DNA of 64,000 nucleotides, taken from assembly GCA_023846275.1 (NCBI GenBank), contig CM043875.1, forward strand, positions 6,522,626-6,586,625, written 5' to 3'. Shown here one piece after another: positions 12,728 through 24,939 of this stretch. The position numbers and the translations under genes were made by a program. Source of the DNA: Vanilla planifolia (Eukaryota; Streptophyta; Magnoliopsida; Asparagales; Orchidaceae). Numbering within the stretch: position 1 is the stretch's first letter; each line of letters begins with the position of its first letter. The notes beneath the pieces were generated by a model. The model did not search any database. It saw only the letters and a list, made by a program, of their open reading frames with translations, and was not told the origin of the DNA.

Positions 12728-12756
<29 letters not shown>
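12728..12756 (+). repeat. A29 tract near the LTR end
   Basis: A run of 29 A follows TATATAT, ending 42 bp before the LTR terminus. The 3' LTR has a run of exactly the same length at 20,610-20,638. Homopolymers mutate fast, so equal length supports recent insertion. Confidence 0.9.
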
Positions 12757-12759
<3 letters not shown>

Positions 12760-12802
12760 TATGCCAAAAATCAGCCTAGGAAAAAATGGGGTGTAACAAG
12801 AG

Positions 12803-12814
12803 TGGTATCAGAGC
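12803..12814 (+). other. Primer binding site (initiator Met tRNA type)
   Basis: TGGTATCAGAGC begins four bases after the 5' LTR ends. This is the standard plant Ty3/gypsy PBS complementary to the 3' end of initiator methionine tRNA, where minus-strand DNA synthesis starts. Confidence 0.95.
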
Positions 12815-12905
12815 CCTAGGTGAGGATAACGGGGCTAGACGTGTATAGGGGTTCAACCCAAGGTGGGGAGAACTGTTGATTCTTTTGTATACTATAGTAG
12901 TCCAT

Positions 12906-12923
12906 ATGCCAATTGCCAAATGA
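12906..12923 (+). other. Five-codon upstream ORF before gag-pol
   Basis: ATG CCA ATT GCC AAA TGA lies 35 bases before the first in-frame gag ATG at 12,958 and in another frame. It is the last ATG before the gag start, so it could reduce or time gag-pol initiation. This is visible in sequence; its effect is inference. Confidence 0.5.
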
Positions 12924-12957
12924 CGACTCTAATGCCAGATTAATTGTTTTTGACAGT

Positions 12958-15900
12958 ATGGCTGGTACCAGGAGACTTTCCGCTCGTGGAGCAGCTAGAG
13001 GCAGACCGGTATCTACTACTCCTACCCCGGAGACGATCCCAGCATTGCCAGTTGAGCCAGCCGTGGATCGTTGGATCGATGCCTTCATGCGGTTGCGTCC
13101 GCGGAGCTTCAGTGGGTCGGCTGACCCAGCGGTGGCAGATGACTGGATGGCTCATATGCTTGAGCTATTTGATGCCTTGGGATGTCCATTCGGCAGGAGG
13201 GTAGTGCTTGCTGCTCTAGTGTTGGAGGGAGAGGCTGCTACCTGGTGGAGAGGCCAGCGGCGCGCTATGTTTGGGGAGGCCCAGAACAGTGAGATAGCAT
13301 GGGATGACTTTGTTGAGGCATTCAGGGAGTGCTACATTCCGGCCTCGGCCATGGCTCAGTTCAGGAGGGAACTTATACACCTCAGGCAGGGCCAGATGTC
13401 AGTGAACGATTACTTATCGAGGTTCACTTATCTGGCGAGGTACGCCGTAGAGCTGGTGCCTTCTGAGGAACGCAGATGTGAGATGTTCCTGGAGGGACTT
13501 CGTCCTATGCTGCAGCGCCAGCTAGTTGTGAGTCGGTTTGCCAGGTTTCGTGACTTGGTGGAGGCTGCGAGATCCGTTGAGCTTATTGATATCCGGATGG
13601 AGGCCCAGAGAGAGACTCATAACAAGAGGAAGGAATTCAGAAATATCCAACAAAACAAAAAGGGCAAGAGACACAGAGATCACAGTGGTACTCAGGAGGT
13701 CGTGGTCCGGCCACGACCTATTTCTGAGAGACCAGTGCAGCAGACAGGTACCCGGACTGGGGGGATTATCTGCTACCATTGTCGACAGCCCGGACACAAG
13801 AAGTGCGACTGCCCAGAGTTGAAGAAACAGAGGATCACGGGACCGGTTGGTTCATCTGGGGGACAGCCCAGGGTATTTGCACTGACTCGGCAGCAGGCTT
13901 CAGAGTCACCAGAAGTGATCACAGGTATGCTTCATTTTGGCAACGTGCAGTGCATGACTTTGTTTGATACTGGTGCATCTCATTCTTTTGTTGCTGAGAG
14001 GATCTGGAATCAGATATCAGGATCCAAGGGTTACTTGAAGGAACCCTTACTGGTTAGACTTCCTGATGGGAAGGAGATTCCCACTGTTCAGAAGATTGAC
14101 GGATCTATTCTGATTAGTGGACACGAATTCGTGACAGAGTTGATATGTGTGCCACTAGCAGAGTTCGACATCATTTTGGGGATGGATTGGTTGTGCCACC
14201 ATGCAGTGGTTCTGGATTGTTGGGAGAAGAAGGTCAGGATCAGAGTGCCTGGTTCGGGGGATGTGATATACTTTGGTCTGAACAGGCAGATTCCCCTGAT
14301 CTCAGTTCTTCAGGCTGGAAGGTTAGTAAGTAAGGGTTGTACTGGTTGGTTGGCCTATGTGACCGATAGCCAAGCCACCACTACCCCTATGTCAGATATT
14401 CCAGTGGTGAGAGATTTTCCTATGGTTTTTCCAGAGGAGTTGCCTGGATTTCCACCAGCTAGGGAAGTGGAGTTTTCAATTGATTTGGAGGCAGGAGTAG
14501 CTCCTATTGCTAGAGCTCCTTACAGGATGGCTCCAGCCGAGCTAGCAGAGTTGAAGACTCAGTTACAGGACTTATTAGACAAGGGACTCATACGCCCCAG
14601 TTGTTCACCTTGGGGTGCCCCTGTCTTATTTGTCAAGAAGAAAGATGGTAGTATGAGGCTGTGTGTGGATTATCGGGAATTGAATAAGGTTACTATTCGT
14701 AACCGATACCCTTTACCACGCATCGATGATTTGCTGGATCAACTTCAGGGAGCAACTGTGTTCTCCAAGATTGACTTACGCTCGGGTTATCACCAGATCC
14801 GGATTAGAGATTCTGATGTACCCAAGACAGCATTCCGTACTAGATACGGACATTACGAGTTCACAGTGTTACCTTTTGGATTGACTAATGCTCCAGCAGT
14901 ATTTATGAACCTGATGCATCGAGTGTTTCGTGCCTTTCTGGATCGGTTTGTGATCATCTTTATAGATGATATATTGATTTATTCCAGAGATAGGGATACT
15001 CATGCAGATCAGTTGAGGACTGTGCTTACAGTGTTGCGGGAGAATGAGCTGTATGCAAAATTCTCCAAGTGTTCTTTTTGGCTGGACTCAGTAGCATTCT
15101 TAGGACACATTGTCAGTGCGGAGGGCGTGGCTGTTGATCCTAGCAAGATACGAGCTATTATTGATTGGAAACGGCCATCTTCTGTCACTGAGATCCGGAG
15201 TTTCCTTGGTTTGGCTGGATACTATAGGAAATTTGTTCCTCACTTTTCTAGACTGGCTGCTCCACTAACCCAGTTGACCCGGAAGGGAAAATCTTTTGAG
15301 TGGACAGAGAGTTGTGAGAACAGTTTCCTAGAGCTGAAGCAGAGGCTTAGCACCGTTCCAGTATTGATGTTACCCACACAGGAGAAGCCGTATCAGATGT
15401 ACACTGATGCTTCACATATAGGCTTGGGAGCCGTACTAATGCAGGATAACAGAGTTATAGCATATGCTTCGAGGCAACTGAAGGATCATGAGAAGAATTA
15501 TCCCACTCATGATTTGGAGTTAGCTGCTGTCATTTTTGCCTTGAAGATATGGAGACATTATTTGTACGGAGTTCCTGTAGATTGCTTCTCTGACCACAAG
15601 AGTCTTAAGTATCTGTTCACTCAGAAGGAACTGAACTTGAGGCAGAGGAGGTGGTTGGAACTGATAAAGGATTACGAGCTGACAATAAACTACTGCGAGG
15701 GGAAGGCTAATCCAGTGGCTGATGCCTTGAGCAGACACGCAGTTGTGCATAATATGTTAGTCTGTAACTCTATACCAGACTTGGATTGGAATGTTGAAAG
15801 ATGTCAGGAACAGTTGTCTATTCAGAGACTGGTTCACAGACTCAGCTCATTGACTATTCGGGCTGACTGGTTATCTGAGATGCGTGACCTTCAGCTTTGT

Positions 15901-17319
15901 GATGAAGAGCTGAAGGAGAAGATTGAGTTGGCATCGCAGGGATTGGGAGGAGACTTTGCTCTCAGAGACGACATTTTGACCTTCAGGGGTCGCTGGTGTG
16001 TACCATCACATCAGGAGTTCAGGGAGAGGATCCTTCGGGAGGCTCACTATGGAACCTTGGCTATGCACCCTGGAGAAGTCAAGATGTACAGGAATTTGAG
16101 GAGTGTTTTCTGGTGGAGAGGTTTGAAGACAGATGTTGCTGCCTTTGTTAGGAAATGCCTTACATGTCAGCAAGTTAAGGCCGAACACCAGAGACCTGGA
16201 GGATTGTTACAGAGATTGCCGATTCCGGAGTGGAAATGGGATGACATCACTATGGACTTTGTGACTGGTCTTCCTCGTACCAGACAAGGTTTTGATGCTA
16301 TTTGGGTCATCGTAGATCGATTGACCAAGTCAGCCCATTTCTTATCCATTAAGAAGACGGATTCAGCGGCACAGTTGGCAGAGATATATATTCAGCAGAT
16401 TGTCAGATTGCATGGGATTCCCCGTTCTATTATTTCTGACAGAGACGCCAAATTCACATCACAGTTTTGGAAGAGCTTACACACTGCCATGGGTACACAG
16501 TTAAAGTTCAGTACTGCTTATCATCCTCAGACGGATGGACAGTCTGAGCGGACTATTCGGACCTTGGAGGATTTGCTACGCTTGAGCGTACAAACTTACT
16601 CAACAGATTGGACTAGACGATTACCCTTGGTAGAGTTTGTGTACAATAACAGCTTCCAGGCGTCGATTGGTATGGCACCTTACGAGGCGTTGTATGGGCG
16701 TAGGTGCAGATCTCCTCTTTGTTGGGAGGAGGGTGATTCCAGGAGAGTGTGGGGACCCCAGATTGTAGAGGAGACCACAGCGGAAGTCAAGTTATTGCAG
16801 GACAGATTACGTACTGTGCAAGATCGCCAGAAGAAATATTATGATCCTAAGCACAAGGCTGTTGAGTTTTCTGTGGGAGATAGGGTATTCCTGAAGGTCA
16901 GTCCTATGCGGGGTCTATTCAGGTTTGGAAAGCCTTCTAAGCTTCGACCTCGTTACATTGGACCCTATCCTATCCTGGAGAGGATCGGTGAAGTGGCTTA
17001 CAGGTTGGCACTTCCTGAGCATCTGACTGAGATTCACAATGTGTTCCATGTTTCGAATCTCAAGAAATATGTGCCAGATCCTTCTCATTGCATCAGTGAT
17101 GATCTTCCTGGTTTACAAGTGGCACCAGATTCTTCTTATGTGGAACTACCAGTTCGCATCCTCGAGGAGAGCAGCAGACAGCTGAGGAACAGGTCGTTTC
17201 CTATGGTCAAGGTTCTGTGGAATAGACATGACGAAAGGGAGGCAACCTGGGAGCTAGAGCAGGATGTTGCTGGAAAATGGCCGGAACTTCTTGCTGAATT
17301 TCGAGGGCGAAATTCCTGA
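12958..17319 (+). CDS. Gag-pol polyprotein, Ty3/gypsy (Tekay/Del-like), intact
   Basis: This is one uninterrupted frame of 1,453 codons with no frameshift between gag and pol. I start it at the first in-frame ATG, 12,958 (MAGTRRLS); the frame is open further upstream but without an ATG. Gag occupies about the first 250 residues and ends in a CX2CX4HX4C zinc knuckle at 272-285. The protease has DTGA at 337-340. RT carries FIDD at 668-671. RNase H starts around the YTDAS motif (Asp817). Integrase has the His1030/His1037/Cys1067/Cys1070 zinc site and a DDE triad at Asp1100, Asp1161 and Glu1197, with 35 residues between the last two. A GPY/F-like module follows ([15 protein letters not shown]), then a tail with [18 protein letters not shown], typical of the chromodomain end of plant chromoviruses. 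The protein should package, reverse-transcribe and integrate the element. Confidence 0.95.
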   Translation: MAGTRRLSARGAARGRPVSTTPTPETIPALPVEPAVDRWIDAFMRLRPRSFSGSADPAVADDWMAHMLELFDALGCPFGRRVVLAALVLEGEAATWWRGQRRAMFGEAQNSEIAWDDFVEAFRECYIPASAMAQFRRELIHLRQGQMSVNDYLSRFTYLARYAVELVPSEERRCEMFLEGLRPMLQRQLVVSRFARFRDLVEAARSVELIDIRMEAQRETHNKRKEFRNIQQNKKGKRHRDHSGTQEVVVRPRPISERPVQQTGTRTGGIICYHCRQPGHKKCDCPELKKQRITGPVGSSGGQPRVFALTRQQASESPEVITGMLHFGNVQCMTLFDTGASHSFVAERIWNQISGSKGYLKEPLLVRLPDGKEIPTVQKIDGSILISGHEFVTELICVPLAEFDIILGMDWLCHHAVVLDCWEKKVRIRVPGSGDVIYFGLNRQIPLISVLQAGRLVSKGCTGWLAYVTDSQATTTPMSDIPVVRDFPMVFPEELPGFPPAREVEFSIDLEAGVAPIARAPYRMAPAELAELKTQLQDLLDKGLIRPSCSPWGAPVLFVKKKDGSMRLCVDYRELNKVTIRNRYPLPRIDDLLDQLQGATVFSKIDLRSGYHQIRIRDSDVPKTAFRTRYGHYEFTVLPFGLTNAPAVFMNLMHRVFRAFLDRFVIIFIDDILIYSRDRDTHADQLRTVLTVLRENELYAKFSKCSFWLDSVAFLGHIVSAEGVAVDPSKIRAIIDWKRPSSVTEIRSFLGLAGYYRKFVPHFSRLAAPLTQLTRKGKSFEWTESCENSFLELKQRLSTVPVLMLPTQEKPYQMYTDASHIGLGAVLMQDNRVIAYASRQLKDHEKNYPTHDLELAAVIFALKIWRHYLYGVPVDCFSDHKSLKYLFTQKELNLRQRRWLELIKDYELTINYCEGKANPVADALSRHAVVHNMLVCNSIPDLDWNVERCQEQLSIQRLVHRLSSLTIRADWLSEMRDLQLCDEELKEKIELASQGLGGDFALRDDILTFRGRWCVPSHQEFRERILREAHYGTLAMHPGEVKMYRNLRSVFWWRGLKTDVAAFVRKCLTCQQVKAEHQRPGGLLQRLPIPEWKWDDITMDFVTGLPRTRQGFDAIWVIVDRLTKSAHFLSIKKTDSAAQLAEIYIQQIVRLHGIPRSIISDRDAKFTSQFWKSLHTAMGTQLKFSTAYHPQTDGQSERTIRTLEDLLRLSVQTYSTDWTRRLPLVEFVYNNSFQASIGMAPYEALYGRRCRSPLCWEEGDSRRVWGPQIVEETTAEVKLLQDRLRTVQDRQKKYYDPKHKAVEFSVGDRVFLKVSPMRGLFRFGKPSKLRPRYIGPYPILERIGEVAYRLALPEHLTEIHNVFHVSNLKKYVPDPSHCISDDLPGLQVAPDSSYVELPVRILEESSRQLRNRSFPMVKVLWNRHDEREATWELEQDVAGKWPELLAEFRGRNS

Positions 17320-17320
17320 T

Positions 17321-17333
17321 AAGGTGGGGAGAT
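17321..17333 (+). other. Polypurine tract
   Basis: AAGGTGGGGAGAT directly precedes the TG of the 3' LTR and overlaps nothing else; the gag-pol stop is two bases upstream. It would prime plus-strand DNA synthesis. Confidence 0.9.
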
Positions 17334-20300
17334 TGTTATACCCGGTAAAATTTTATGTATTTGATCTTTAATAAATTAATTGTGGCTTGGATGATTTCGA
17401 ATCGACAGTAGGATGAGCCAGGAACTCAATTGTAGGCTATTGGAATTTCTGAAATCTTTTGGGAATTTTTCGGAGCACCGAAGAATTTTTAATTAATTTT
17501 CCCTGTTTAATTAGATTTATAGGATTTTTAGAAATTCGAAAATCCATTTAAATTAAACCGGAAATTGGTTTACCGCGCGTGAACCGGACCGGAACGGTTC
17601 AGCGGAGGCGGAGACGGTTCGCCGAGTGAGTTTGCGCGTGCGTTCTGATAAGCTAATCGGACGGTCGTGATCGACGGTTGGGATTGAACCGGCTGATCGG
17701 GTGCTTACCGTGTCGATAGCGTGTCGACAGCGCGTATCGGGTGCTTACCGTGTCGAAAGCGTGTCAACGGCGCGTAATGGGTTTCACCGTGTCGGCCAGA
17801 AATATAAAACCCTCGCGAAACGATTAGGGTTTGTTCGGCCGACCGATAGAGAGAGTTTTTCCGGCGTACGGCGCGTGATTCCGGCGGCCTGGCAAGGGGC
17901 TTTTTGTGCCTGGAGATTCACGGGAACGAGGAGAGTCAATTCGTACCGGATTCGTTCGGCGAGGAGCTGCGGCGAGCTACGGACGAAGTTCACCGTCGCC
18001 GGCGTCGTTGAGGTAGGAAATTCAGATTTAAATCAGTTAATTAGCAAATTAAACACATGGATTATTTTGCAAATTACTACCTGAGCATGCGAATTGTGGT
18101 TTTTTTTGGAATTGATCAATGCAATTATTGAATTTAGCATGTTTAGGGTTTTCGAAATAAAAAAAAATTTATTATGCTGTCGAATTCGGGAAGTTTACCA
18201 AGCATGTGTTGAAATTGATTATGTGCTTTATTCATGTTAAGGTAGTATCGTATGCTGGAATTGTTTAATTTCGCAAATTGTCAAATTGGGGATCGGATGA
18301 AACTCCTTTGGTGGAAAATTTTAATTGAATCCTTAGAAATTAGTGACATTATTGAAACATTAGGATAGTATGAACATAAAATTTTGTTTCTCCTTGTTCG
18401 CGGTCGCCGGAAATCGGCGGAAGAATTTGATTTGGTCGGCGATTGCGTCGGCTAGGGTTTCGCGGGCGTCGGACCGTGGAAGGAGAAGGGTTTAGATAAT
18501 TACAAATTTAATTAAGTAATTAATGGTATTTACGCTATTTTATTAGTAATTAAAATCAATCCAATTAACGGATTATTAAGAAAATTGGTTCGGCGGTGTC
18601 GCGGTTCAGCGCGAGAGTTCCGAACCGGCAGCGAAAGCCGGTTCAGCGGGATTCGGCGCGGACGAACGGCACGAAGGCCCGAACCGGCAGCGAAAACCGG
18701 TTCGCGGTTCAGCGCGGGTTTTCCGAACCGGCAGCGAAACCCGGTTCAGCGGAACGCGGGCGCGGACGAACGGCGGAGGAAAAACTTAATTCGGAAATTA
18801 ATCCGAATTTTCGGAAAATGGATATATGTGAATTTAAATTTTAATTCGGAAATTTATTCCGAATTTCGGAAAATTAAGAAAGGGCAGAATTTGATTTTTT
18901 GGAATTTTTAAATTAATTCAGAAATTAATCCGAATTTTTGGAAAAACAGGATATATGTGGAATTTATTAATCCGAATTTTCGGAAAAAGGATATATGTGG
19001 AATTTATTAATCCGAATTTTCGGAAAAAGGATATATGTGGAATTTAAATTTTATTTGGAAATTTATTTCGAATTTCGGAAAATGGATAAAGGGCAGAAAT
19101 TGAAGTTGAAATTTAAAATTTCCTGAAACGAGAAAAATGTGATTTAGGGAAATCACATAGACAAGTTGAAAGTTACTGTTGGAAATTATCTATAAATTCA
19201 GTACAGCTGGATCAGTTGGAAGGAAGTGTGACACTTGGGTAAGTGTTACCAGAATAGTCAGAATTTCGATACAGTTTATGTTACTTGGATGGCATTGGCA
19301 TGGATTGAGTCAGTTACTCAGTGTTGGCATATTTTATGGATTGGCATACTGGACCGGACTACTATAGACCCTATATGATATTTTAGGGTAGTTGTGGTAG
19401 GTAACTATGCGGTTCAGACTTAGCTTCCACAGTATACATGTGACTGGTATGCGCCTTGTTGTACCTGGATACATGTTGCCGGATCTTGGAGTTAGAGATT
19501 GACAATGACTGTAGGGGCGTGAGCTTCTATGGAAGTTGTTGGTAGAGGACTCCTTGGGACGGTGGCTGAGTCAATCTCTCCTGGTCCATGTGTGTAGGCC
19601 TGCGCGCCTGAGGGTGGCAGGGGTGTCTCGCAGTGGCTAGCCAAGTGTGTAGGCCTGCGCGCCTTAGGGTGGCAGGGGTGTCTCACGTTGGCTAGAGATT
19701 TTGTGACTGGATTTGTCTATAGTCTCCAGGAGATTGATTGACGAGAGACACTGCGGTGTCGGGTGCTTAGGCGCCATGCGTGTTTCGAGATGGGCGTTCC
19801 CACTGGCACGTTGCCTGGTAGCCCAGAGGAGAGCTACTCTGGTGTGACTGGGGTGGCTGTGGTTGGTCGGAGTCTGGAACTGAGAGTGCCTATCCACCGT
19901 ACATTGTTATGCTGTATTCCTGTATTTTTGCTATTATCCTTCTCTTGCATGTGAGTTTTACTAGCTGACTTTCCTACTGGGCGTAGCTCATTCCTGTATT
20001 ATATATTTTCAGTGGCTCGGCAGACTTGACGCTACCGGATTAGGTGGGATCGTGGTCAGCAGGCTTGTGAAGGATTTCTGATTGGTGATTGTCTGAGATA
20101 TTCTGGTTAGTTGATTGTTGCTGTTGGATGTTTCAGTGAGACTGTTATTCTCATATGTTACATATAATTTGAGGGTAATTCGGAATTATGTATCTGGATG
20201 AACAATATTACACTTGTGGACTTGTATCTTATTCTTGTAATGTAGTTCCATTTACTGTCTTATCTTATTGTCTTGGAGTATGGTGAGTGGAGTGCTACAT

Positions 20301-20606
20301 TTATCTGTGGATGTTATATATCTTCCGTTTGATGGTGAGGTCATTACATGACTATGGAACTTAACCGTGGGGGTTCAGACTTCTAATAGACCGGTTCTCC
20401 TACCCGTAGGGGTTAGGAGTATTGGGTCTAGTAGGAGTAACATTGCGCGAGTCCATCTGTTAATTCAGGAGTCATGAACCTGATTTGACGGTGTACCCGG
20501 GAGATGGGATCCACATTGTTAAGGGAAGTAGGTGTGTAATGATGTGTTATATCCTATGTTTTCGTAGGCTACTCAGGTTGGTATGGGACGATCTGAGCTG
20601 TCTATA

Positions 20607-20641
<35 letters not shown>

Positions 20642-20680
20642 TATGCCAAAAATCAGCCTAGGAAAAAATGGGGTGTAACA
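17334..20680 (+). repeat. 3' LTR of the young gypsy element
   Basis: It is 3,347 bp with the same termini as the 5' LTR. Position for position (offset 7,882) I found no difference in the stretches compared, including the homopolymers near 18,163 and 20,610. It carries the same internal arrays, with the TATA box at 17,803-17,809. Any readthrough from this copy would run rightward into the AT-rich DNA at 20,681. Confidence 0.95.
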
Positions 20681-20685
20681 TTAAC
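20681..20685. repeat. Target-site duplication TTAAC, right copy
   Basis: It matches the five bases before the left LTR (9,447-9,451). Matching duplications show that both ends belong to one insertion event. Confidence 0.9.
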
Positions 20686-21418
20686 CTTATGGCTCTAAGT
20701 GAGAGTTTAATGGTAATAAAAATATATTCAAGTTTATTAATAAGTTGCATAAGTTTGTTGGTTCAAGAGTGTTAGAAAATGATAGTTAAATAAGATGCTT
20801 TGGCATTATATTTCATTATAAGAGATTGTTAAGGTTTGTGCATCTCATAAGTGATTGAATCAATATATGAATTTTGCTCTTGATAGTATGAGGCTATTTT
20901 GAGAATATTTATTTTAATTGAGTGAGTTAGAATATTAAAACTTATGTTATTTTATATGCGGTTCATGAGTTTTTCACAAGTCATCTTGCATATTCAATTG
21001 AATTCCCTTGTTAATCAAGTTCTTTCTCTAATTTGACTAGTTTTTGTAAATATATTCTCACTATTTAATACTTATCTAAATAATAAACTCCAAGAAAATA
21101 TGTTTTCGAAAATCATGGTAAAATACATGTAACATATAGGTATGTTATCTACCACATTATATTACATTCCTCATTAATCAATTAACATTACTCAAGTCAG
21201 TGATGTATATTTAGTATGGTATAACTTGTGTACCATATATTTAGTTTATTTGACTTGATATATTTCAAGGAAAGTTTAAATAACCCAAGCTCAATGTATA
21301 ATATATTAGTAATAATGTATACTACATCAAGTTTAAGTAGGGATACTATGTAGTGTGTAGATGATCCACTAAGCAAGGTATATAACCCAAGGCTTTCGTA
21401 CAATAAATTATTTATTAA
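20686..21418. other. AT-rich stretch, nothing recognised
   Basis: No domain-bearing frame, RNA gene or paired repeat is visible. A 90-codon minus-strand frame here is AT-rich and matches nothing I know. Confidence 0.6.
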
Positions 21419-21780
21419 TATATGATATGTATAATTTCTTTTTGTAAACATATCTTTTACTTTTATCATATTTGGGAGGTTACAAATCTTATATTGTTGT
21501 GAGATCTTTAATCAACCTGAGATCATAGTTTTATATTAATTTAAGTGGTTAATAATTTAAAATCTTCAAAATTTATTTAAAATAATTGTTGCCATTTAAT
21601 ATATGATATGTGTAATTTCTTTGTGTAAACATAACGTTTTATTTTTATCATATTTGGGAGGTTACAAATCTTATATTGTTGAGAGATTTTTAATCAACCT
21701 GAGATCATAGTTTTATATTAATTTAAGTGGTTAATAATTTAAAATCTTCAAAATTTATTTAAAATAATTGTTGCCATTTG
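21419..21780 (+). repeat. 181-bp tandem duplication
   Basis: The segment from TATGATATGT at 21,421 repeats from 21,602 with few changes. Both units contain TTTGGGAGGTTACAAATC, AATCAACCTGAGATCATAG and end at TTGTTGCCATTT. A one-base indel makes the period 181-182. Confidence 0.9.
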
Positions 21781-22849
21781 TAGGATATTACAATCCTCAT
21801 TCATTATAATAATTTCATCTTTAAAATTTAGGTTAATCAAAATATTTCTTTTACATTTTTCTTCTCTTTGACTTCTCTTTTGATTTATTATGCCACTTAA
21901 ATCTCTTCTTATTTCTTTAGCCAAATTTCGTGCTAATACTTCATATAACATATTAAATTCTCTTGCACAATCACTTTAGTGATACATAACCCACTTCCAA
22001 TATTCTCTTTTTCTCATAACCCAAAACTTCATCATCTTGATTTCAAATTTATTTAAATTCTTCTAATTATTATGTTACTTCTTGATATCTATCTTTAGTC
22101 CTATCAAATCATCACCCTTTCTTAGAATTCATGACTATAAAAGTTAACTAAATTCTACCATTTCATTATTAACATTTTAGTATTTATAAAACAATTATTA
22201 GTATTATTATTGAGGGTTTTATAACATTTTATTTGACTTTAAGGTGATTTATTTCCCCCTTCATCTCAATTATCTTCTTACTTTACTCTAATTTATATAT
22301 GTTCCTTAATGTTTTTAATTACATATAGCCATTATTAGTACTCATATTCAACCGCTACTTTTTTATCCCCACAAGTTTTTCATATTACCTATTCAAGATC
22401 TCCTTTTACCTCCTTTAATTAGAATTATCCATCTATTCTATAGTTTAGGCATTTGTAACTTATGTTTTTGGTATTCCCATCCTCAATTATAAAAATATCC
22501 ATATCTATTTCAATCATTTAAGAATAATTAAAAAACTTTCAAAGAGAATAACATGCATATATTAATGCACTAGAAAATCAACATATATAAGATTTAAAAT
22601 TTACTCATGTAAATAGTATCAAACATTTATTTGGATTAGTAATCAGAGATGTCAATGATTTTTTATTTAGTCCTTCAACTTTTTTTATTTCTTTTATGAT
22701 TCTTGGGCAACTCTTAATATAGTATTCTTTCGTGTTCATACAAAACATTATCAAGTCCTTCCTATGTTAGAACTTCAAAGTATATCTATAACATGTCAAC
22801 ATTTCTCATGAGTTATTGTCCTATGACAATCAAGTTTTATTGCTCTATC
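21781..22849. other. AT-rich stretch, nothing recognised
   Basis: No gene or paired repeat was seen on either strand. Confidence 0.5.
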
Positions 22850-23990
22850 ACTTATTCTAAAATTACTCCAACTCTAGTAGGCTTAACCTCAAGTTCTCAT
22901 GGGGTCCAAGCCATCTTGCCTTCAAAATATACCTCACCAATTCAAGGCTTATGACTTTACTTATAAAGCTAAGGATTTATCTTTCTATAGTCAATGTAAG
23001 ACTTAGTTATCTCTACACCTTTCCACTTAAAAGCTTATAAAGAGTTTCTCCTTATTTAGTAATTCCTTGGAATATTAGTTAATGATCACTCTTTACCCTC
23101 TTTGGTCTTAAGTGTTATAGGCCTACTAGTTTTGACTTGGTTTATCCTTAAATCATATTGGAGTAGAGGAGGTATGACTTTGATACTATATTATAGTATC
23201 ATAACCTTGATTAAAGAGATATTTTCCTAAGCTAATTTAGCTTTATCCTTATTTAGGAGTTCTTTCTTTTTTGGTCAACCTTACTAAAACTTTTCTAACT
23301 CCAGGTTGATTAACTATAAAGTTCTCATGGGATCCAAAATACTACTCACCATTTCAAGGCTTATGACTTATATCATTCAAGATCTTTCTTTTTATAGTTG
23401 ATGAAAAATATTCACCCAATTCTACAAATGTTCTCTTTAGTCTTTCCATTCTTCATTGGTAACCTGTTTGATGTTACATGCTAAAAAATTTTCATTTAGT
23501 TCATTCTCAAATCATATTGGACTCAAGAAGTTGATGCTATATCATAATATTTTAGCTCTATTGGTGAGGTATTGTCATGAACCAATTTAGTTTTAATCTT
23601 ATTCAAGGGGACCCTTTTCCCTTAGTCACCCATCTCAAAGCTACTGCAACTCTAATATAATTAAACATGAAGTTCTCATGGCATCCAAGCCCAATTTACC
23701 TCTAAAAGGAGTCTCCCCAATTCAAGGCTAATGACTTATAAATCTTAGGATCTATCTTCTTGTTGTTGATGTAAAAGTTATTTGTCTTTGTATCCTTCTA
23801 CTTAAAAGTTTATTAAGAGCTACTTCTTATCTAGTTATTCATATCTTGGGACATTAGTCAATGATCACTCCTTTCCATCTTCAATCTCAAGTATTGGTAT
23901 TGGGTTGGTTTTATTCTTGTCTCTTTGTTAGGTCCCTTCTTAAAACAATTAATGTCCTCACAAGTTTACTTTAATATGTGTTCATTATTA
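22850..23990 (+). repeat. Three degenerate tandem units of 350-430 bp
   Basis: AGTTCTCATGG(G/C) followed by (G)TCCAAG-like sequence occurs near 22,892, 23,320 and 23,671. Each is preceded by a CT..AACT(C)TA/CC segment and followed by AATTCAAGGCT(T/A)ATGACTT. Units 1 and 3 also share CTTAAAAG(C/T)TTAT and TAGT(T/C)AATGATCACTC. The order of shared blocks is kept, so these are diverged tandem copies. Function is unknown and no coding frame spans them. Confidence 0.75.
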
Positions 23991-24939
23991 AGGATGGATT
24001 AGGTGAGACCTTGATAGAGTGGTTATTGTATATGTGTTATGACATTTGGCTGAATCTTGATTCAGTAAGAGTTGTAGAATATTTATGATCATGATTCATT
24101 TATAATTAGTTTCTTGAATTTTAATCTACTTCAAAATGTAAAATTGAACCAACTAGTCAAACATCATGCCATTTAAATAATACTATCTAGACTTCAACTA
24201 TTTTGATACTAACAATGTGACATCCTATTCTTCTTGTCACAAAACTCTATTTGTTTTCTAGAATCAATTAATACTCTAATGTCACAAATGTGATAATCTT
24301 AATTTTTTATGTACATTCTACCTTAAATTATTTTTTATTAAATCATTATCTGATACCTCAAATATTACATCATTAATTTTATATCATATATTCCATTAAT
24401 GTTTTCCCAAATTTCAAAATTCAAGTGGACAAAAGCTCTCTAGATTTTGTTTTTTTTTTCTAATTTATAAATGCATCAACATAACATTTATATTAACAAC
24501 ATGACAACCACAATTTTTTTATTAATAATTAGTAACTACAAATAACTATATCCAATATTTGTAAACAATTAAAACTATTTCATAGTGTCTTATAATATTA
24601 CATCCAATTTCTACATACATATATAATATATAATTTATCACATAATTAACATTTTATTCAACTCAACTCTTGTAGTACAAGCCTTTGTAGTTTTAATTTT
24701 TCTTACAGGTTGTTCTTATAGATAATCCTTATTTATTCAATTTTAGTATACCTAAAAGGTTAATGCAAGAGAAAAGCTAAGCCAACCATCACTAACTTAA
24801 TAGGATATCTCTAACAAGAAATGAATATGAAAAATAAGAAATAATTTGAGACAACTACATGTAAGAACTAATCATAAATATCAATTATAACATGTAAGCA
24901 TGTAGGGACTCATTCATGACATAATGTAAAAAGAAGTAT
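23991..24939. other. AT-rich stretch, nothing recognised
   Basis: No coding frame or repeat pair is visible. The composition resembles decayed LTR sequence, but no termini can be named. Confidence 0.5.

Larger units (their letters stand above)
9452..12798 (+). repeat. 5' LTR of the young gypsy element
   Basis: It begins TGTTATACCCGG and ends GGGTGTAACA, with TG/CA termini. It is 3,347 bp, long for an LTR but normal for Tekay/Del-type elements. The probable TATA box at 9,921-9,927 puts U3 at roughly the first 0.5 kb and leaves about 2.8 kb of R plus U5 and leader. It contains a 40-bp tandem array before the TATA box, a GC-rich palindromic array (10,703-10,890), a second 40-bp array (about 11,067-11,150), a 55-bp duplication (about 11,708-11,812) and an A29 tract (12,728-12,756). 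Frames of 60-127 codons inside it have no recognisable domain, and I treat them as chance. Confidence 0.95.
9452..20680 (+). mobile_element. Complete young Ty3/gypsy (Tekay/Del-like) retrotransposon
   Basis: The element is 11,229 bp. In order it has the TTAAC duplication, 5' LTR (9,452-12,798), initiator-Met PBS (12,803-12,814), one gag-pol frame (12,958-17,319), polypurine tract (17,321-17,333), 3' LTR (17,334-20,680) and the second TTAAC. The two LTRs have the same length of 3,347 bp and no difference in the stretches I aligned, including a 29-base A run. The domain order is protease, RT, RNase H, integrase, then a GPY/F-like module and a chromodomain-type tail, which places it among plant chromoviruses; Tekay/Del is my best clade. 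All parts needed for autonomous movement look intact. Confidence 0.96.
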
